Source: a bacterium (lineage in GTDB: Bacteria; Verrucomicrobiota; Verrucomicrobiae; Opitutales; Opitutaceae). From it: DNA of 8,737 nucleotides. Under the pieces are notes generated by a model that was not told the origin of the DNA, searched no databases, and was given only the letters and a program-made list of their open reading frames with translations. A program made the translations under genes and the position numbers. This document shows positions 1 through 6,665 of this stretch, piece after piece. Location of the stretch: contig JAJXYI010000507.1 in NCBI GenBank assembly GCA_021780625.1, forward strand, positions 1 through 8,737, given 5' to 3'. Each line of letters starts with the position of its first letter. The first letter of the stretch is position 1.

Positions 1-105
1 GTAGCGCTGGAAGTTTGTGAGCAGGATGTAGTCTCCGAACTCCTCGAGGGGCACCCCGGTGTAGCGGGGCAGCCAGTTGGAGACGATTTCACGCCGGGTC
101 TTCAT
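1..105 (-). CDS. amn: AMP nucleosidase, N-terminal 35 residues (runs off the window edge)
   Basis: The reverse strand reads MKTRREIVSNWLPRYTG, followed by VPLEEFGDYILLTNFQRY, up to the window edge. I recognise this as the N-terminus of the short AMP nucleosidase type found in Bacteroidetes and related phyla. The enzyme hydrolyses AMP to adenine and ribose 5-phosphate in the cytoplasm and so helps set AMP levels. Only 35 codons are visible, so no catalytic residue can be checked and the call rests on recalled similarity of the N-terminus. The ATG is at 103-105. No Shine-Dalgarno sequence precedes it, and a possible promoter lies so close (112-139) that the mRNA could be leaderless. It follows lipA on the same strand, but a 107-bp gap and a terminator-like hairpin separate them, so it is probably its own transcription unit. 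Confidence 0.72.
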   Translation of the reverse strand, partial: MKTRREIVSNWLPRYTGVPLEEFGDYILLTNFQRY

Positions 106-111
106 GACGTG

Positions 112-139
112 AGCATAGGCGGCCCCCGCGCCGATTCAA
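112..139 (-). promoter_or_regulatory. Possible sigma-70-like promoter for the AMP nucleosidase gene
   Basis: On the reverse strand, TTGAAT (134-139) and TATGCT (112-117) are separated by 16 bp. Each matches four of six consensus positions. The -10-like box ends 6 nt before the ATG at 105, so transcription would begin at or next to the start codon and give a leaderless message. The match is modest and could be chance. Confidence 0.28.
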
Positions 140-185
140 CGCGCGAAAGGCCGGCGCAATGCGATTTGACGGAAGAGTTTCCAAA

Positions 186-204
186 GACGCCGACGGCCGG
201 CGTC
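186..204 (-). terminator. Hairpin after lipA, probable terminator
   Basis: GACGCCG (186-192) and CGGCGTC (198-204) form a perfect 7-bp GC-rich stem with a 5-nt loop. On the reverse strand it starts 8 nt after the lipA stop codon (213-215) and is followed by TTTGG. The position fits a terminator, but the U-tract is only three bases. Confidence 0.5.
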
Positions 205-212
205 CGACCCGC

Positions 213-1115
213 TCAGCCGGCGGCCGAGGCCAGCGCATTGCGGGTGTTGAGGTGTTCGTCGCCCGTGTATTTGTGCGACTGCTCGTCGGCGTGGTAGCTC
301 GAGCGCACGAGCGGGGCGCTCTCGACGACCCCGAAGCCGATCGAAAGGCCGAACTCCTTCCAGTGCTGGAACTCCTCGGGCGTCACCCAGCGGTCGACCG
401 GCAGGTGCTGGAGCGTGGGTTGCAGGTACTGGCCGATCGTCAGGATGTCCACCTTGTCGGCCACGAGGTCGCGCAGGCACTGCTCGATCTCCTCGATGCG
501 TTCCCCGAGGCCGAGCATGATGCCGGTCTTGGTGGTGAAGCCGCGGGACTTCGCGTGGCGCAGCACGCTGCGGGAACGGTCGTAGCGGGCGTGGACGCGG
601 ACTGGCTTCTGAAGCCGCTCAACGGTCTCGACGTTGTGGTTGAAGATGTCGGGCTTGGCTGCGAGGACCGTGTCGACCTCGTCGAAGTGGCCCTTGAAGT
701 CGGGCACGAGGACCTCGATGGCAGTCTCCGGATTGCGGTGACGCACGGCGCGGATCGTGGCGGCCCAGACGGAGGCGCCGCCGTCCTTGAGATCGTCGCG
801 GGCCACACTGGTGATAACCACGTGGCGCAGTCCCATGCGGGCGACCGCGTCGGCCACGCGGGCTGGCTCGCCCAGATCCACCTCGGAGGGGCGGCCGGTC
901 TGCACCGCGCAGAAGTTGCAGGAGCGCGTGCAGATGTTGCCCAGGATCATCACCGTCGCCGTTCCCCGGGACCAGCACTCACCGAGGTTCGGGCACTGGG
1001 CGCTCTGGCAGACCGTGTGAAGCGACTTGTCTTCAATCAGACTGCGGATGGCGGCGTAGCCGGGACCACTGGGAAGCTTGGCGCGGAGCCAGGAGGGTTT
1101 GCGCGACGATTGCAT
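213..1115 (-). CDS. lipA: Lipoyl synthase LipA (radical SAM)
   Basis: LipA inserts two sulfur atoms into the octanoyl group carried on lipoyl domains of 2-oxoacid dehydrogenases and the glycine cleavage H protein, the last step of lipoate synthesis. The 300-residue product has the auxiliary cluster cysteines C36, C41 and C47 (CX4CX5C). It also has the radical-SAM cysteines C62, C66 and C69 (CX3CX2C). The C-terminal RSSY motif is at 271-274; its serine is known to ligate the auxiliary cluster in this family. Family stretches include LHTVCQSAQCPNLGECW and VARDDLKDGG. I chose the ATG at 1113-1115 because the protein then opens MQSSRKPSWLRAKLPSG, a normal LipA start. An in-frame TTG at 1152-1154 would add 13 atypical residues. 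No Shine-Dalgarno is visible. It lies 161 bp downstream of lipB on the same strand, and a hairpin follows its stop. Confidence 0.98.
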   Translation of the reverse strand: MQSSRKPSWLRAKLPSGPGYAAIRSLIEDKSLHTVCQSAQCPNLGECWSRGTATVMILGNICTRSCNFCAVQTGRPSEVDLGEPARVADAVARMGLRHVVITSVARDDLKDGGASVWAATIRAVRHRNPETAIEVLVPDFKGHFDEVDTVLAAKPDIFNHNVETVERLQKPVRVHARYDRSRSVLRHAKSRGFTTKTGIMLGLGERIEEIEQCLRDLVADKVDILTIGQYLQPTLQHLPVDRWVTPEEFQHWKEFGLSIGFGVVESAPLVRSSYHADEQSHKYTGDEHLNTRNALASAAG

Positions 1116-1176
1116 GGAAGGAATCAACAGAATGCGGTGAACGGCCCATCGCAACCCTCAAGCGAATCGAATCCCC

Positions 1177-1208
1177 GGGGCCGGCGAGACCGCCGGGGCG
1201 GGGCGGGG
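1177..1208 (+). other. G-quadruplex motif in the lipB-lipA spacer
   Basis: The plus strand has GGGG runs at 1195-1198, 1200-1203 and 1205-1208, each separated by one C. A fourth run lies at 1177-1180 after a 14-nt loop. Four runs of four G with two 1-nt loops meet a loose G-quadruplex definition. The G-rich strand is the template for lipA and lipB transcription. The motif overlaps the hairpin at 1181-1196, so the two folds would compete. Confidence 0.45.
1181..1196. repeat. Inverted repeat in the lipB-lipA spacer
   Basis: CCGGCG (1181-1186) and CGCCGG (1191-1196) form a perfect 6-bp stem around AGAC. It lies 66-81 bases upstream of the lipA start in the 161-bp spacer. It could be an mRNA leader hairpin or a remnant terminator after lipB. 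No T-run follows on the reverse strand. Confidence 0.35.
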
Positions 1209-1253
1209 TGTCGGATTTCGGTGCAACCGGTTTCGGCGCGGGAAATTGCGGCA

Positions 1254-1268
1254 GTGCCAGGCCGGCAC
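1254..1268 (-). terminator. Short hairpin just after the lipB stop
   Basis: GTGCC (1254-1258) and GGCAC (1264-1268) pair across a 5-nt loop, starting 8 nt after the lipB stop codon on the reverse strand. The stem is only 5 bp and no U-tract follows, so a role in termination or 3'-end stability is weakly supported. Its spacing matches the hairpin after lipA. Confidence 0.3.
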
Positions 1269-1276
1269 GGACTCGG

Positions 1277-1972
1277 CTAGAACTCGGAGTCGTCGCCGCC
1301 CCGATAGAGCGGAAGCAGGCGCCAGAATTCCTCGGACAGCAGCGCCTTGACCTCGTCGCGGGGGATTTCCCGGCCGAGTTCGGCCTGAATTGAGGTCACG
1401 GTGCCCTCGAGCGGGCTGATTCCGCAGGGCACGATGCCGCCGAAGTGGGCGAGGTTGGGCGAGACGTTGAGGGCGAAGCCATGGTAGGCGATCCACCGGC
1501 GGACGGCCACGCCGATGGCGGCGATCTTTCGTTTTCCGATCCAGATCCCGGTTTTCCCCGGGTTGCGGGAGGCGGCGAGGCCGAGCGAACCCACGGTGTT
1601 GATCAGCACCTGTTCGAGAAAACGCAGGTACGCGTGCAGGTCGCGGCGCGGTTCCAGGCTCACGATCGGGTAGCCCACGATCTGGCCCGGCCCATGGTAG
1701 GTGATGTCTCCGCCGCGATTCGTCCGTGCAACCTCGACGCCTTCGCGCGCGAGCACGTCCTCCCCCCAGAGCAGGTGCTGCTGGGCGCCCGATCGCAATC
1801 CAATGGTGAACACGGGATTGTGTTCGGTGAACACGAGCGTGTCGGGGCGCTTGCCGCCGATCAGGTCGGCGACCGCCGCCTCCTGCCGGGCCAGGGCGTC
1901 GGCGTAGGCGGTCCGCCCCCAGTCCTCCACGAGTCCGCCGGCGGTGGCCGGGCGATGCTGCACGGGTGTCAT
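1277..1972 (-). CDS. lipB: Octanoyl-ACP:protein N-octanoyltransferase LipB
   Basis: LipB moves octanoate from acyl carrier protein onto a lysine of lipoyl domains, which supplies the substrate for LipA encoded next to it. The product has 231 residues, a usual length. The substrate-binding signature RGGDITYHGPGQ is at 86-97. The catalytic lysine is expected at K149 in KRKIAAIGV, and the acyl-thioester cysteine at C183 in PCGI. The central NPVFTIG stretch is also typical. The ATG at 1970-1972 gives a normal N-terminus. GGTGA lies 4 nt before it, the only start here with useful anti-SD complementarity. The same frame stays open for more than 2 kb upstream through the antisense of ppk1, but that extension is a shadow. 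The gene is divergent from ppk1 across 159 bp that contains an 8-bp palindrome, TGTTAACA (2056-2063). Promoters there are not clear. Confidence 0.97.
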   Translation of the reverse strand: MTPVQHRPATAGGLVEDWGRTAYADALARQEAAVADLIGGKRPDTLVFTEHNPVFTIGLRSGAQQHLLWGEDVLAREGVEVARTNRGGDITYHGPGQIVGYPIVSLEPRRDLHAYLRFLEQVLINTVGSLGLAASRNPGKTGIWIGKRKIAAIGVAVRRWIAYHGFALNVSPNLAHFGGIVPCGISPLEGTVTSIQAELGREIPRDEVKALLSEEFWRLLPLYRGGDDSEF

Positions 1973-2131
1973 GCAGTCACCATACCCGCCTGATGGCGCC
2001 GTGCAATGACGCCCGCGCGGTGGGTGGTTTAAGCCCTTGTTACGACGAGGCAAAATGTTAACACGAACCACAGTCCGCTCTCGCTTGTCGGGAGGCCGCC
2101 TTCGACATACTGTTTCCGTTTTCGTCCGAGC

Positions 2132-4336
2132 ATGCCCAGAACCTCCCACAAGTCCCGTACCTCCGCGCGTGCCGCCGCCGTCCGATCGTCGTCCTCCGGG
2201 CGAGCCGCCGCTTCGGAGGTGGTCATCCCTCAGGGGCGAATCCAGCCGGTGTCGCCCCGGGCGACGCGGGCCAAGACCGCGTATTTCAACCGGGAGCTGA
2301 GCTGGTTGGCCTTTGACCGCCGGGTCCTCGAACAGGCCCAGGACGAGCGCCATCCGCTGCTCGAACGCGTCCGCTTCCTGGCGATCGTCAGCTCCAACCT
2401 CGACGAGTTTTTCGAGATCCGCGTGGCGGGCCTGATCCAGCAGGTGGAGAACGGCCTGATCGAGCCGAGCGTCGATGGACTCGAGCCCAAGGAGCAGCTG
2501 CGCCGCATCCACTCGGTGGTGGCCTCGCTGGTCGAGGACCAGTACCGCTGCTGGCACGGCCATCTTGTGCCCGCGCTGGCCCGCGAGGGCATCGAGGTGC
2601 GATCGATGCGCGATCTCACGCCCTCGGAGCAGAACTGGGCCCGCACGTACTTCCGCGAGCAGATCTTCCCGGTGCTGACTCCGCTCGCCATCGACCAGGC
2701 GCATCCGTTTCCCCAGCTCGGAAACAAGACGCTCAACATCGTGGCCTGCCTGGACAACCCCGAGGATCCCGAGGCGCCGCGCCTCGTCGCGATCCTGCCC
2801 GTGCCGCGCATCCTCCCGCGCTTCGTGCGCGTGGACGTGGAGTCCGGCCGCTGCCAGCGCTACCTCTTCCTCACCGACATCATCAAGGCCTGCGCCGGCG
2901 AGCTGTTCCCGGGATACCGGCTCCTGGGCGCCCATGCCTTCCGCGTCACTCGCAACAGCGACCTCTACATCGACGATGAGGAGGCGGAGAACCTGCTCAA
3001 GAAGATCGAGGAGGAGCTGCGCAACATGCGCCGCGGCGCCGCGGTGCGGCTCGAGATTGAGGAAGGCGTGGACGACGCGATCTTCGCGACGCTGTGCGAC
3101 CACCTGAACCTTTCGCACGAGTACGTCTTCCGCCTCCAGGGGCCGCTGAACCTGCTGCGCGTGCAGAGCCTCGCCGACATCGACCGCCCGGATCTCCGCT
3201 ATCCGGCGTTCGCGCCGGTCAGCTGCTCGCCCCTGCGCTTTCCGGAGCAGACCTTCGACGTCCTGCGCGAGCAGGACGTGCTGCTGCATCATCCCTACGA
3301 CTCGTTCGCCCCCGTGGTCGACTTCGTGGAGCTCGCGGCGCGCGACCCGATGGTCTTCGCGATCAAGCAGACGTTGTATCGGACAAGTGGAGACTCGCCG
3401 ATCGTGCGGGCCCTGATCGAGGCCTCGCGCAACGGCAAGCAGGTCACCGCGCTGGTCGAGCTGAAGGCCCGCTTCGACGAGGCGAACAACATTCAGTGGG
3501 CGCGCCAGCTCGAGGAGGCGGGTGTGCACGTGGTGTACGGCGTCGTCGGCCACAAGACGCACTGCAAGCTGTGCCTGGTGGTGCGGCGCGAAGGCAAGGG
3601 CCTGCGCCACTACGCCCACCTCGGCACCGGCAACTACAACCCGCGCACGGCGCGGCTCTACACGGACCTCAGCTTCTTCACCAGCCGCGAGTCCCTCACC
3701 GACGACGCCTCGTACCTGTTCAACACCCTCACGGGCTTCGGTCGCTCGCCCGAGTTCAAGCACCTGCTGGTCGCGCCGTACAACCTGCACGCCCGGCTCG
3801 TGGACCTTATCGGCCGCGAGACCGAGAACGCGGCGGCGGGCAGGCCCGCGCGGATCATCGCGAAGATGAACTCGCTCGTGGACAAGGCGACGATCGACGC
3901 GCTGTATGCCGCTTCGAGGGCCGGGGTGAAGGTCGACCTGATTGTGCGCGGCATCTGCTGCCTCGTGCCGGGCCTCAAGGGCCTCAGCGAAAACATCCGA
4001 GTCCGCAGCATCGTCGGCCGCTTCCTCGAGCACGCCCGGGTGGTGTACTTCGAGAACGACGGCGGGGAGCCGCTCATCTATGCTGGCAGCGCGGACTGGA
4101 TGCCCCGGAATTTCTTCCGCCGCGTCGAGGTGATGTTTCCCGTCGAGGCCCCGGCGGCCCGCCGCTGGATTGTCGACGAATTGCTCGGCATGGAGCTGCA
4201 GGACAACGTCGACGCCCGGGAACTCTACCCGCACGGCGGCTACCTGCCGGTGATCCGCCCGCCTGAAGTGCCGCCGTTCAGCTCCCAGACTTACATGATG
4301 GCAAACGCCCGGTTGCGCGCCAGCCATGTGGCGTGA
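2132..4336 (+). CDS. ppk1: Polyphosphate kinase 1 (PPK1)
   Basis: PPK1 reversibly polymerises the gamma-phosphate of ATP into inorganic polyphosphate, used in phosphate storage and stress survival. The 734-residue product shows the family order. The N domain opens at [11 protein letters not shown] (51-61) and contains [12 protein letters not shown] (87-98). A middle domain leads to the two phospholipase-D-like catalytic domains. H477 in HKTHCKL corresponds to the autophosphorylated histidine. [18 protein letters not shown] (495-512) follows, H634 lies in RFLEHARV, and SADWMPRN (653-660) is the late signature. The first 50 residues precede the conserved start and are rich in Ser, Ala and Arg, so the true start could be later, for example GTG at 2219. 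No Shine-Dalgarno precedes the ATG. A weak TTGTCG/CATACT pair (2085-2111, 15-bp spacing) is the only promoter candidate. An 11-bp inverted repeat straddles the stop codon. Confidence 0.98.
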   Translation: MPRTSHKSRTSARAAAVRSSSSGRAAASEVVIPQGRIQPVSPRATRAKTAYFNRELSWLAFDRRVLEQAQDERHPLLERVRFLAIVSSNLDEFFEIRVAGLIQQVENGLIEPSVDGLEPKEQLRRIHSVVASLVEDQYRCWHGHLVPALAREGIEVRSMRDLTPSEQNWARTYFREQIFPVLTPLAIDQAHPFPQLGNKTLNIVACLDNPEDPEAPRLVAILPVPRILPRFVRVDVESGRCQRYLFLTDIIKACAGELFPGYRLLGAHAFRVTRNSDLYIDDEEAENLLKKIEEELRNMRRGAAVRLEIEEGVDDAIFATLCDHLNLSHEYVFRLQGPLNLLRVQSLADIDRPDLRYPAFAPVSCSPLRFPEQTFDVLREQDVLLHHPYDSFAPVVDFVELAARDPMVFAIKQTLYRTSGDSPIVRALIEASRNGKQVTALVELKARFDEANNIQWARQLEEAGVHVVYGVVGHKTHCKLCLVVRREGKGLRHYAHLGTGNYNPRTARLYTDLSFFTSRESLTDDASYLFNTLTGFGRSPEFKHLLVAPYNLHARLVDLIGRETENAAAGRPARIIAKMNSLVDKATIDALYAASRAGVKVDLIVRGICCLVPGLKGLSENIRVRSIVGRFLEHARVVYFENDGGEPLIYAGSADWMPRNFFRRVEVMFPVEAPAARRWIVDELLGMELQDNVDARELYPHGGYLPVIRPPEVPPFSSQTYMMANARLRASHVA

Positions 4337-4347
4337 CAACCGGGCGT
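4305..4347 (+). terminator. Long hairpin straddling the ppk1 stop codon
   Basis: ACGCCCGGTTG (4305-4315) is perfectly repeated in inverted form at 4337-4347. Inside it CGCCA (4318-4322) pairs with TGGCG (4329-4333). The ppk1 stop TGA (4334-4336) lies inside the structure. No T-run follows on either strand, although it lies between convergent genes where a bidirectional terminator is expected. It could instead protect the 3' end or slow ribosomes near the stop. Confidence 0.55.
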
Positions 4348-4375
4348 GAGTGAAAAGGAACGAGGCGACCGCCGG

Positions 4376-4573
4376 TCAGTGGCGGGCGCGATCCTTGGCG
4401 CGGAATTCGACGTCGAACTTCAGGTCCTCGATCCTCTGGGGGGAGACGAGAGCCGGCGCCCTGAACAAGGGCCGACCCCACTGGAGGTCGGTCTTGGGAG
4501 TCATCCGGATATTGTCCCCCCTCTCGGCGTGGCCCGATTGCTCGTGTCCGTGGAGATGGAAGGGTTGGGTCAT
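4376..4573 (-). CDS. Small uncharacterised protein, 65 residues
   Basis: I do not recognise this product. It begins MTQPFHLHGHEQSGHAERGD and ends DVEFRAKDRARH. It is hydrophilic, histidine-rich in the first 15 residues, and has no signal peptide, membrane segment or cysteine. Coding potential is the main support: 55 of 65 codons end in G or C, as expected of genes in this genome, and it fills the space between ppk1 and the hsp20 gene. An internal ATG (codon 24, MTPKTDLQWG) would give a 42-residue product. No Shine-Dalgarno is present. An inverted repeat, GGTTTCG (4583-4589) with CGAAACC (4613-4619), lies just upstream and may be regulatory. It is convergent with ppk1, and its stop lies 28 nt from the ppk1 hairpin. 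It may be a lineage-specific gene, or a chance open frame in GC-rich DNA. Confidence 0.45.
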   Translation of the reverse strand: MTQPFHLHGHEQSGHAERGDNIRMTPKTDLQWGRPLFRAPALVSPQRIEDLKFDVEFRAKDRARH

Positions 4574-4658
4574 TTTGGTGTAGGTTTCGGGGTTCCGGCC
4601 CTAGTATCGGCACGAAACCCCTGGTGTCACAGGTCGAAGACTACGTAAAACCGTGGGG

Positions 4659-4685
4659 AGTTCCCGAATTCCTGGTGCGGGAACT
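4659..4685 (-). terminator. Hairpin overlapping the hsp20 stop, probable terminator
   Basis: AGTTCCCG (4659-4666) and CGGGAACT (4678-4685) form a perfect 8-bp stem with an 11-nt loop. On the reverse strand the hairpin begins inside the hsp20 stop codon TAG (4684-4686) and is followed by CCCCACGG and then TTTT. It is the most terminator-like structure in the window, although the T-run is displaced by 8 nt. Confidence 0.6.
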
Positions 4686-5079
4686 ACGCCGCGTGGCGAA
4701 GTCGCTCGAAGCGCGTGCCGGCGCCGCGCTTGGGCAGCAGGACCGTCAGCACGCCCTCGCGGATTTCCGCGTGCAGGTTTGCGTAGTCGAAATTGCGGCC
4801 CAGCCGGAGCGTGAGCCGGTAGTCGCGCTGTGCACCCTCAAGGTGCAGCGCGGTGAAGTTGACCCTCACGAAGTGGTGCTTGCGAGCGGTCACCGTGAGG
4901 TCCGGGCCGCTGGCCGCGATCTCCACGTCGGACGAATCGACGCCCGGGACGTAGACGACGAGCTCGAGCGCGTCGGCCTGATCGCGGCACTCGTAATTCG
5001 GACGCCGGAAGGACTCGGGGGAGGCCACGGCGCTGCGATTGCGGCTGCGGTTGGTCAGGCTTGGGATGATCGTGTTCAT
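4684..5079 (-). CDS. Small heat-shock protein, Hsp20/alpha-crystallin family
   Basis: Small heat-shock proteins bind unfolding clients without ATP and hand them to refolding chaperones. The 131-residue product has a short N-terminal arm (about 1-27) and then an alpha-crystallin domain (about 28-117). Typical features are the strand stretch VVYVPGVDSSDVEI (41-54), LTVTARK (61-67) and the closing signature EGVLTVLLPK (108-117). The tail (GAGTRFERLRHAA) lacks the I-x-I/V motif that usually docks onto neighbouring subunits, so its oligomeric state may be unusual. The ATG at 5077-5079 follows a pyrimidine-rich leader without a Shine-Dalgarno. No CIRCE element was seen. A composite stem-loop (5119-5191) lies 40 nt upstream, but its inner stem forms fully only as plus-strand RNA. 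A hairpin terminator overlaps the stop. Confidence 0.92.
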   Translation of the reverse strand: MNTIIPSLTNRSRNRSAVASPESFRRPNYECRDQADALELVVYVPGVDSSDVEIAASGPDLTVTARKHHFVRVNFTALHLEGAQRDYRLTLRLGRNFDYANLHAEIREGVLTVLLPKRGAGTRFERLRHAA

Positions 5080-5610
5080 GGCAGAAAGAGAATAGGATAA
5101 GGTTTCCAGGAGGCTTGTGCCGCCGGGCTCTCGGATTTTGGACTGATTGATCCGCTATGCGGATTGGTCAGGCCTGAGAGCCCACGCCGGCGAATTGTTT
5201 ATTCCAACAAGACGTGACCGGACGCATCTGCACGCGGGCATGATGCACCGTGGCCTTCGTAATCGAAGTGCCGGCGCAGCCGCGTTGATGGTGGAGAGTC
5301 CGATTCATGTCGTGTGTAAAACTGATCAAGGTGAATGCAGTTCCCGTGCCAAGCGTGATCTCCTTTTTGAAGGTTAAGATCTCGTGACGCGGATTGCGCA
5401 CTCACAAACCTCCAACGGCACAGGGGACCGGCTTGGGTAGGGAAAATTTCGGGGATGCGCCGAAGTTTGGGCAAATGGCCAAAATATAGGTGTTTAGGAT
5501 ACGATCATTTGTTTGACGCGCCCGGGCCTTACGATTTTTTGACGAAGCACCGTGCGGTGCGCCCAATCCCTCGGTAGGTCGGGCGGCGGCGGTTACCCAA
5601 TCCAGCGGCC
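5080..5610. other. 531-bp spacer without a convincing gene
   Basis: This spacer lies between the divergent hsp20 gene and the secreted-protein gene. Open frames of 76-91 codons occur on both strands, but they overlap, lack the strong G/C third-position bias of the neighbouring genes and resemble nothing I know. From the hsp20 side it holds the stem-loop at 5119-5191 and a small TTGTT/AACAA hairpin (5195-5210). A reverse-strand AAAAAGGAG (about 5352-5360) is followed only by an 8-codon frame. The stretch at about 5440-5545 is AT-richer and suits promoters. TTTGACG occurs twice there (5512-5518, 5538-5544), and each contains a near-consensus -35 hexamer, but neither has a good -10 box. A hairpin GCACC/GGTGC lies at 5547-5560. 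Confidence 0.6.
5119..5191 (+). other. Composite stem-loop, possible structured RNA
   Basis: GGGCTCTC (5125-5132) pairs perfectly with GAGAGCCC (5176-5183). Inside, TGATTGATCCGC (5144-5155) pairs over 12 positions with GCGGATTGGTCA (5159-5170) around a TAT loop. Outside, GCCG (5119-5122) can pair with CGGC (5188-5191). Three inner pairs are G-U wobbles in plus-strand RNA, but the same positions become C-A or A-C mismatches in minus-strand RNA. The intact fold therefore belongs to a plus-strand transcript, opposite to hsp20. It could be a small RNA, a terminator-like element or a DNA-level repeat. I match it to no known RNA family. Confidence 0.45.
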
Positions 5611-6600
5611 ATGTTTTTCCGAGCGATCCTTCGCGTCACACGGTGTGCCATTCTCGGCGCCACTCTTGCGCTGTGCGCGGCTGCGGCGCCGGTCCGCTGG
5701 ACGCATGTGTCGACCCGCGACTACGAGGCGGATCATCCAGGGCTGGGGTTTTCGCGTCGCTTCGTCTCGTCCGCGGGTTGGGCGGACGAGTTCGTGTATG
5801 ACGCGGGGCGGAGGACGTGGAAGGATGGCGTGGACGACCCGCAGATGGAGGCGACCTTTCGGATGGCGCTGCGCGACGTCGGTAACGTTGCGGGGCCGGG
5901 GGCGGACTACCGACTCCTCCGCGTGGATCACCTTCAGATTGCGGGCCAGCCATTTCTCCACGCGGCGATGCGGATGAAGGTCGAGGGGCGGATGGTGGAG
6001 AGCCACCTTTACCTTACGGCGGCCGAGCATCGGCTCGTGAAATTTAGAATTTCGTTGCACCTGCCGTTGCCGGAGCCGTCCGAGGCTGTGCTGGCAGCCT
6101 TCGTGGCGGATCAGATGCGGTTTGTGCTGAGTCACCCGTTTCGCACTGGAGCGACGACTGCGCCGTTGACGCGGGAGATCGCGATCCGATTGGAGCCCGG
6201 TTGCCTGGACAAGCCGACGGGTGTGGTGTGGCTGAGTTATGCGCTGGCGCGTGCGGACTATTGGCGTCGGAGCGGGCGTTCGCTGACGGGGGCGGGCGAG
6301 CTCGAACCCGGATTTGCCGAGGAGCTGGGAGCGCGGCGCAGCGCATTGGAGGCGTATCGCGCCGCGAGGGCGAAGACGCCGGGGCTTCGCTCCGCCTACT
6401 GGGATGCGCTGGAGCAGGTGGAGCAGGCGGGCTTTCTTGCGGAGTACGTGTGGACGTACCTGAGGCAGGGCGACTGGGCTGCGGACGAGCAGCCGGCGAA
6501 GCTGGCGCGATTCGATGCATGGCGGCGCGTGCATCTGGGGAATCACCGGCCTGAGACGCGTGCCGGCCTGGTGATCCAGGCGGTGCCGGCCACCCCGTGA
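5611..6600 (+). CDS. Predicted secreted protein of unknown function
   Basis: I do not recognise a named family. The 329-residue product starts with a clear signal peptide: basic residues R4, R8 and R11, a hydrophobic core AILGATLALCAAAA (13-26), and a likely cleavage after the alanines near residue 26. C22 is not in a proper lipobox because leucine precedes it, so a lipoprotein is unlikely. The mature part has no further membrane segment. It contains aromatic- and glycine-rich stretches such as DHPGLGFSRRF and GWADEFVYDAGRRTW, then LYLTAAEHRLVKFRISL, and a helical, Ala/Glu-rich C-terminal third. It is probably periplasmic or extracellular. The ATG at 5611 follows GCGGCC with no Shine-Dalgarno. 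The next gene starts 65 bp downstream on the same strand and may be co-transcribed. A hairpin-forming CCTGG/CCAGG (6567-6580) lies shortly before the stop. Confidence 0.82.
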   Translation: MFFRAILRVTRCAILGATLALCAAAAPVRWTHVSTRDYEADHPGLGFSRRFVSSAGWADEFVYDAGRRTWKDGVDDPQMEATFRMALRDVGNVAGPGADYRLLRVDHLQIAGQPFLHAAMRMKVEGRMVESHLYLTAAEHRLVKFRISLHLPLPEPSEAVLAAFVADQMRFVLSHPFRTGATTAPLTREIAIRLEPGCLDKPTGVVWLSYALARADYWRRSGRSLTGAGELEPGFAEELGARRSALEAYRAARAKTPGLRSAYWDALEQVEQAGFLAEYVWTYLRQGDWAADEQPAKLARFDAWRRVHLGNHRPETRAGLVIQAVPATP

Positions 6601-6665
6601 ACGGTGAGCGGCCCCTGGTGGATTCGGATTTGGAGTTTGCGCCGAAGTGGTTACGGTGTGCGGCC

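Noticed and set aside
159..1280. 373-codon plus-strand frame opposite lipA
   Set aside because: lipA on the other strand has all catalytic motifs. This frame shows no recognisable motif and is a shadow.
1973..4339. Open frame on the reverse strand continuous with lipB and running through all of ppk1, about 790 extra codons
   Set aside because: It is antisense to a fully conserved ppk1. GC-rich DNA with G/C-ending codons often leaves the opposite frame open. LipB has a normal length from the ATG at 1972.
5080..5200. CIRCE or ROSE heat-shock element upstream of hsp20
   Set aside because: No TTAGCACTC/GAGTGCTAA repeat is present. The stem-loop does not cover a Shine-Dalgarno or the start codon, and its inner stem is broken in the hsp20-sense strand.
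5119..5210. Possible integron attC site, given the long imperfect inverted repeat and nearby GTTTATTCCAAC
   Set aside because: No proper paired RYYYAAC and GTTRRRY boxes flank the stem, and there is no integrase or cassette array.
5168..5474. Two overlapping reverse-strand frames of 77 and 91 codons in the 531-bp spacer
   Set aside because: They overlap in different frames, codon third positions lack the strong G/C bias of neighbouring genes, and no family resemblance is seen.
6597..6665. GTG start for the MazG-like gene overlapping the TGA of the secreted-protein gene (translational coupling)
   Set aside because: The extra 23 residues do not look like the family N-terminus. The ATG at 6666 gives the standard length.
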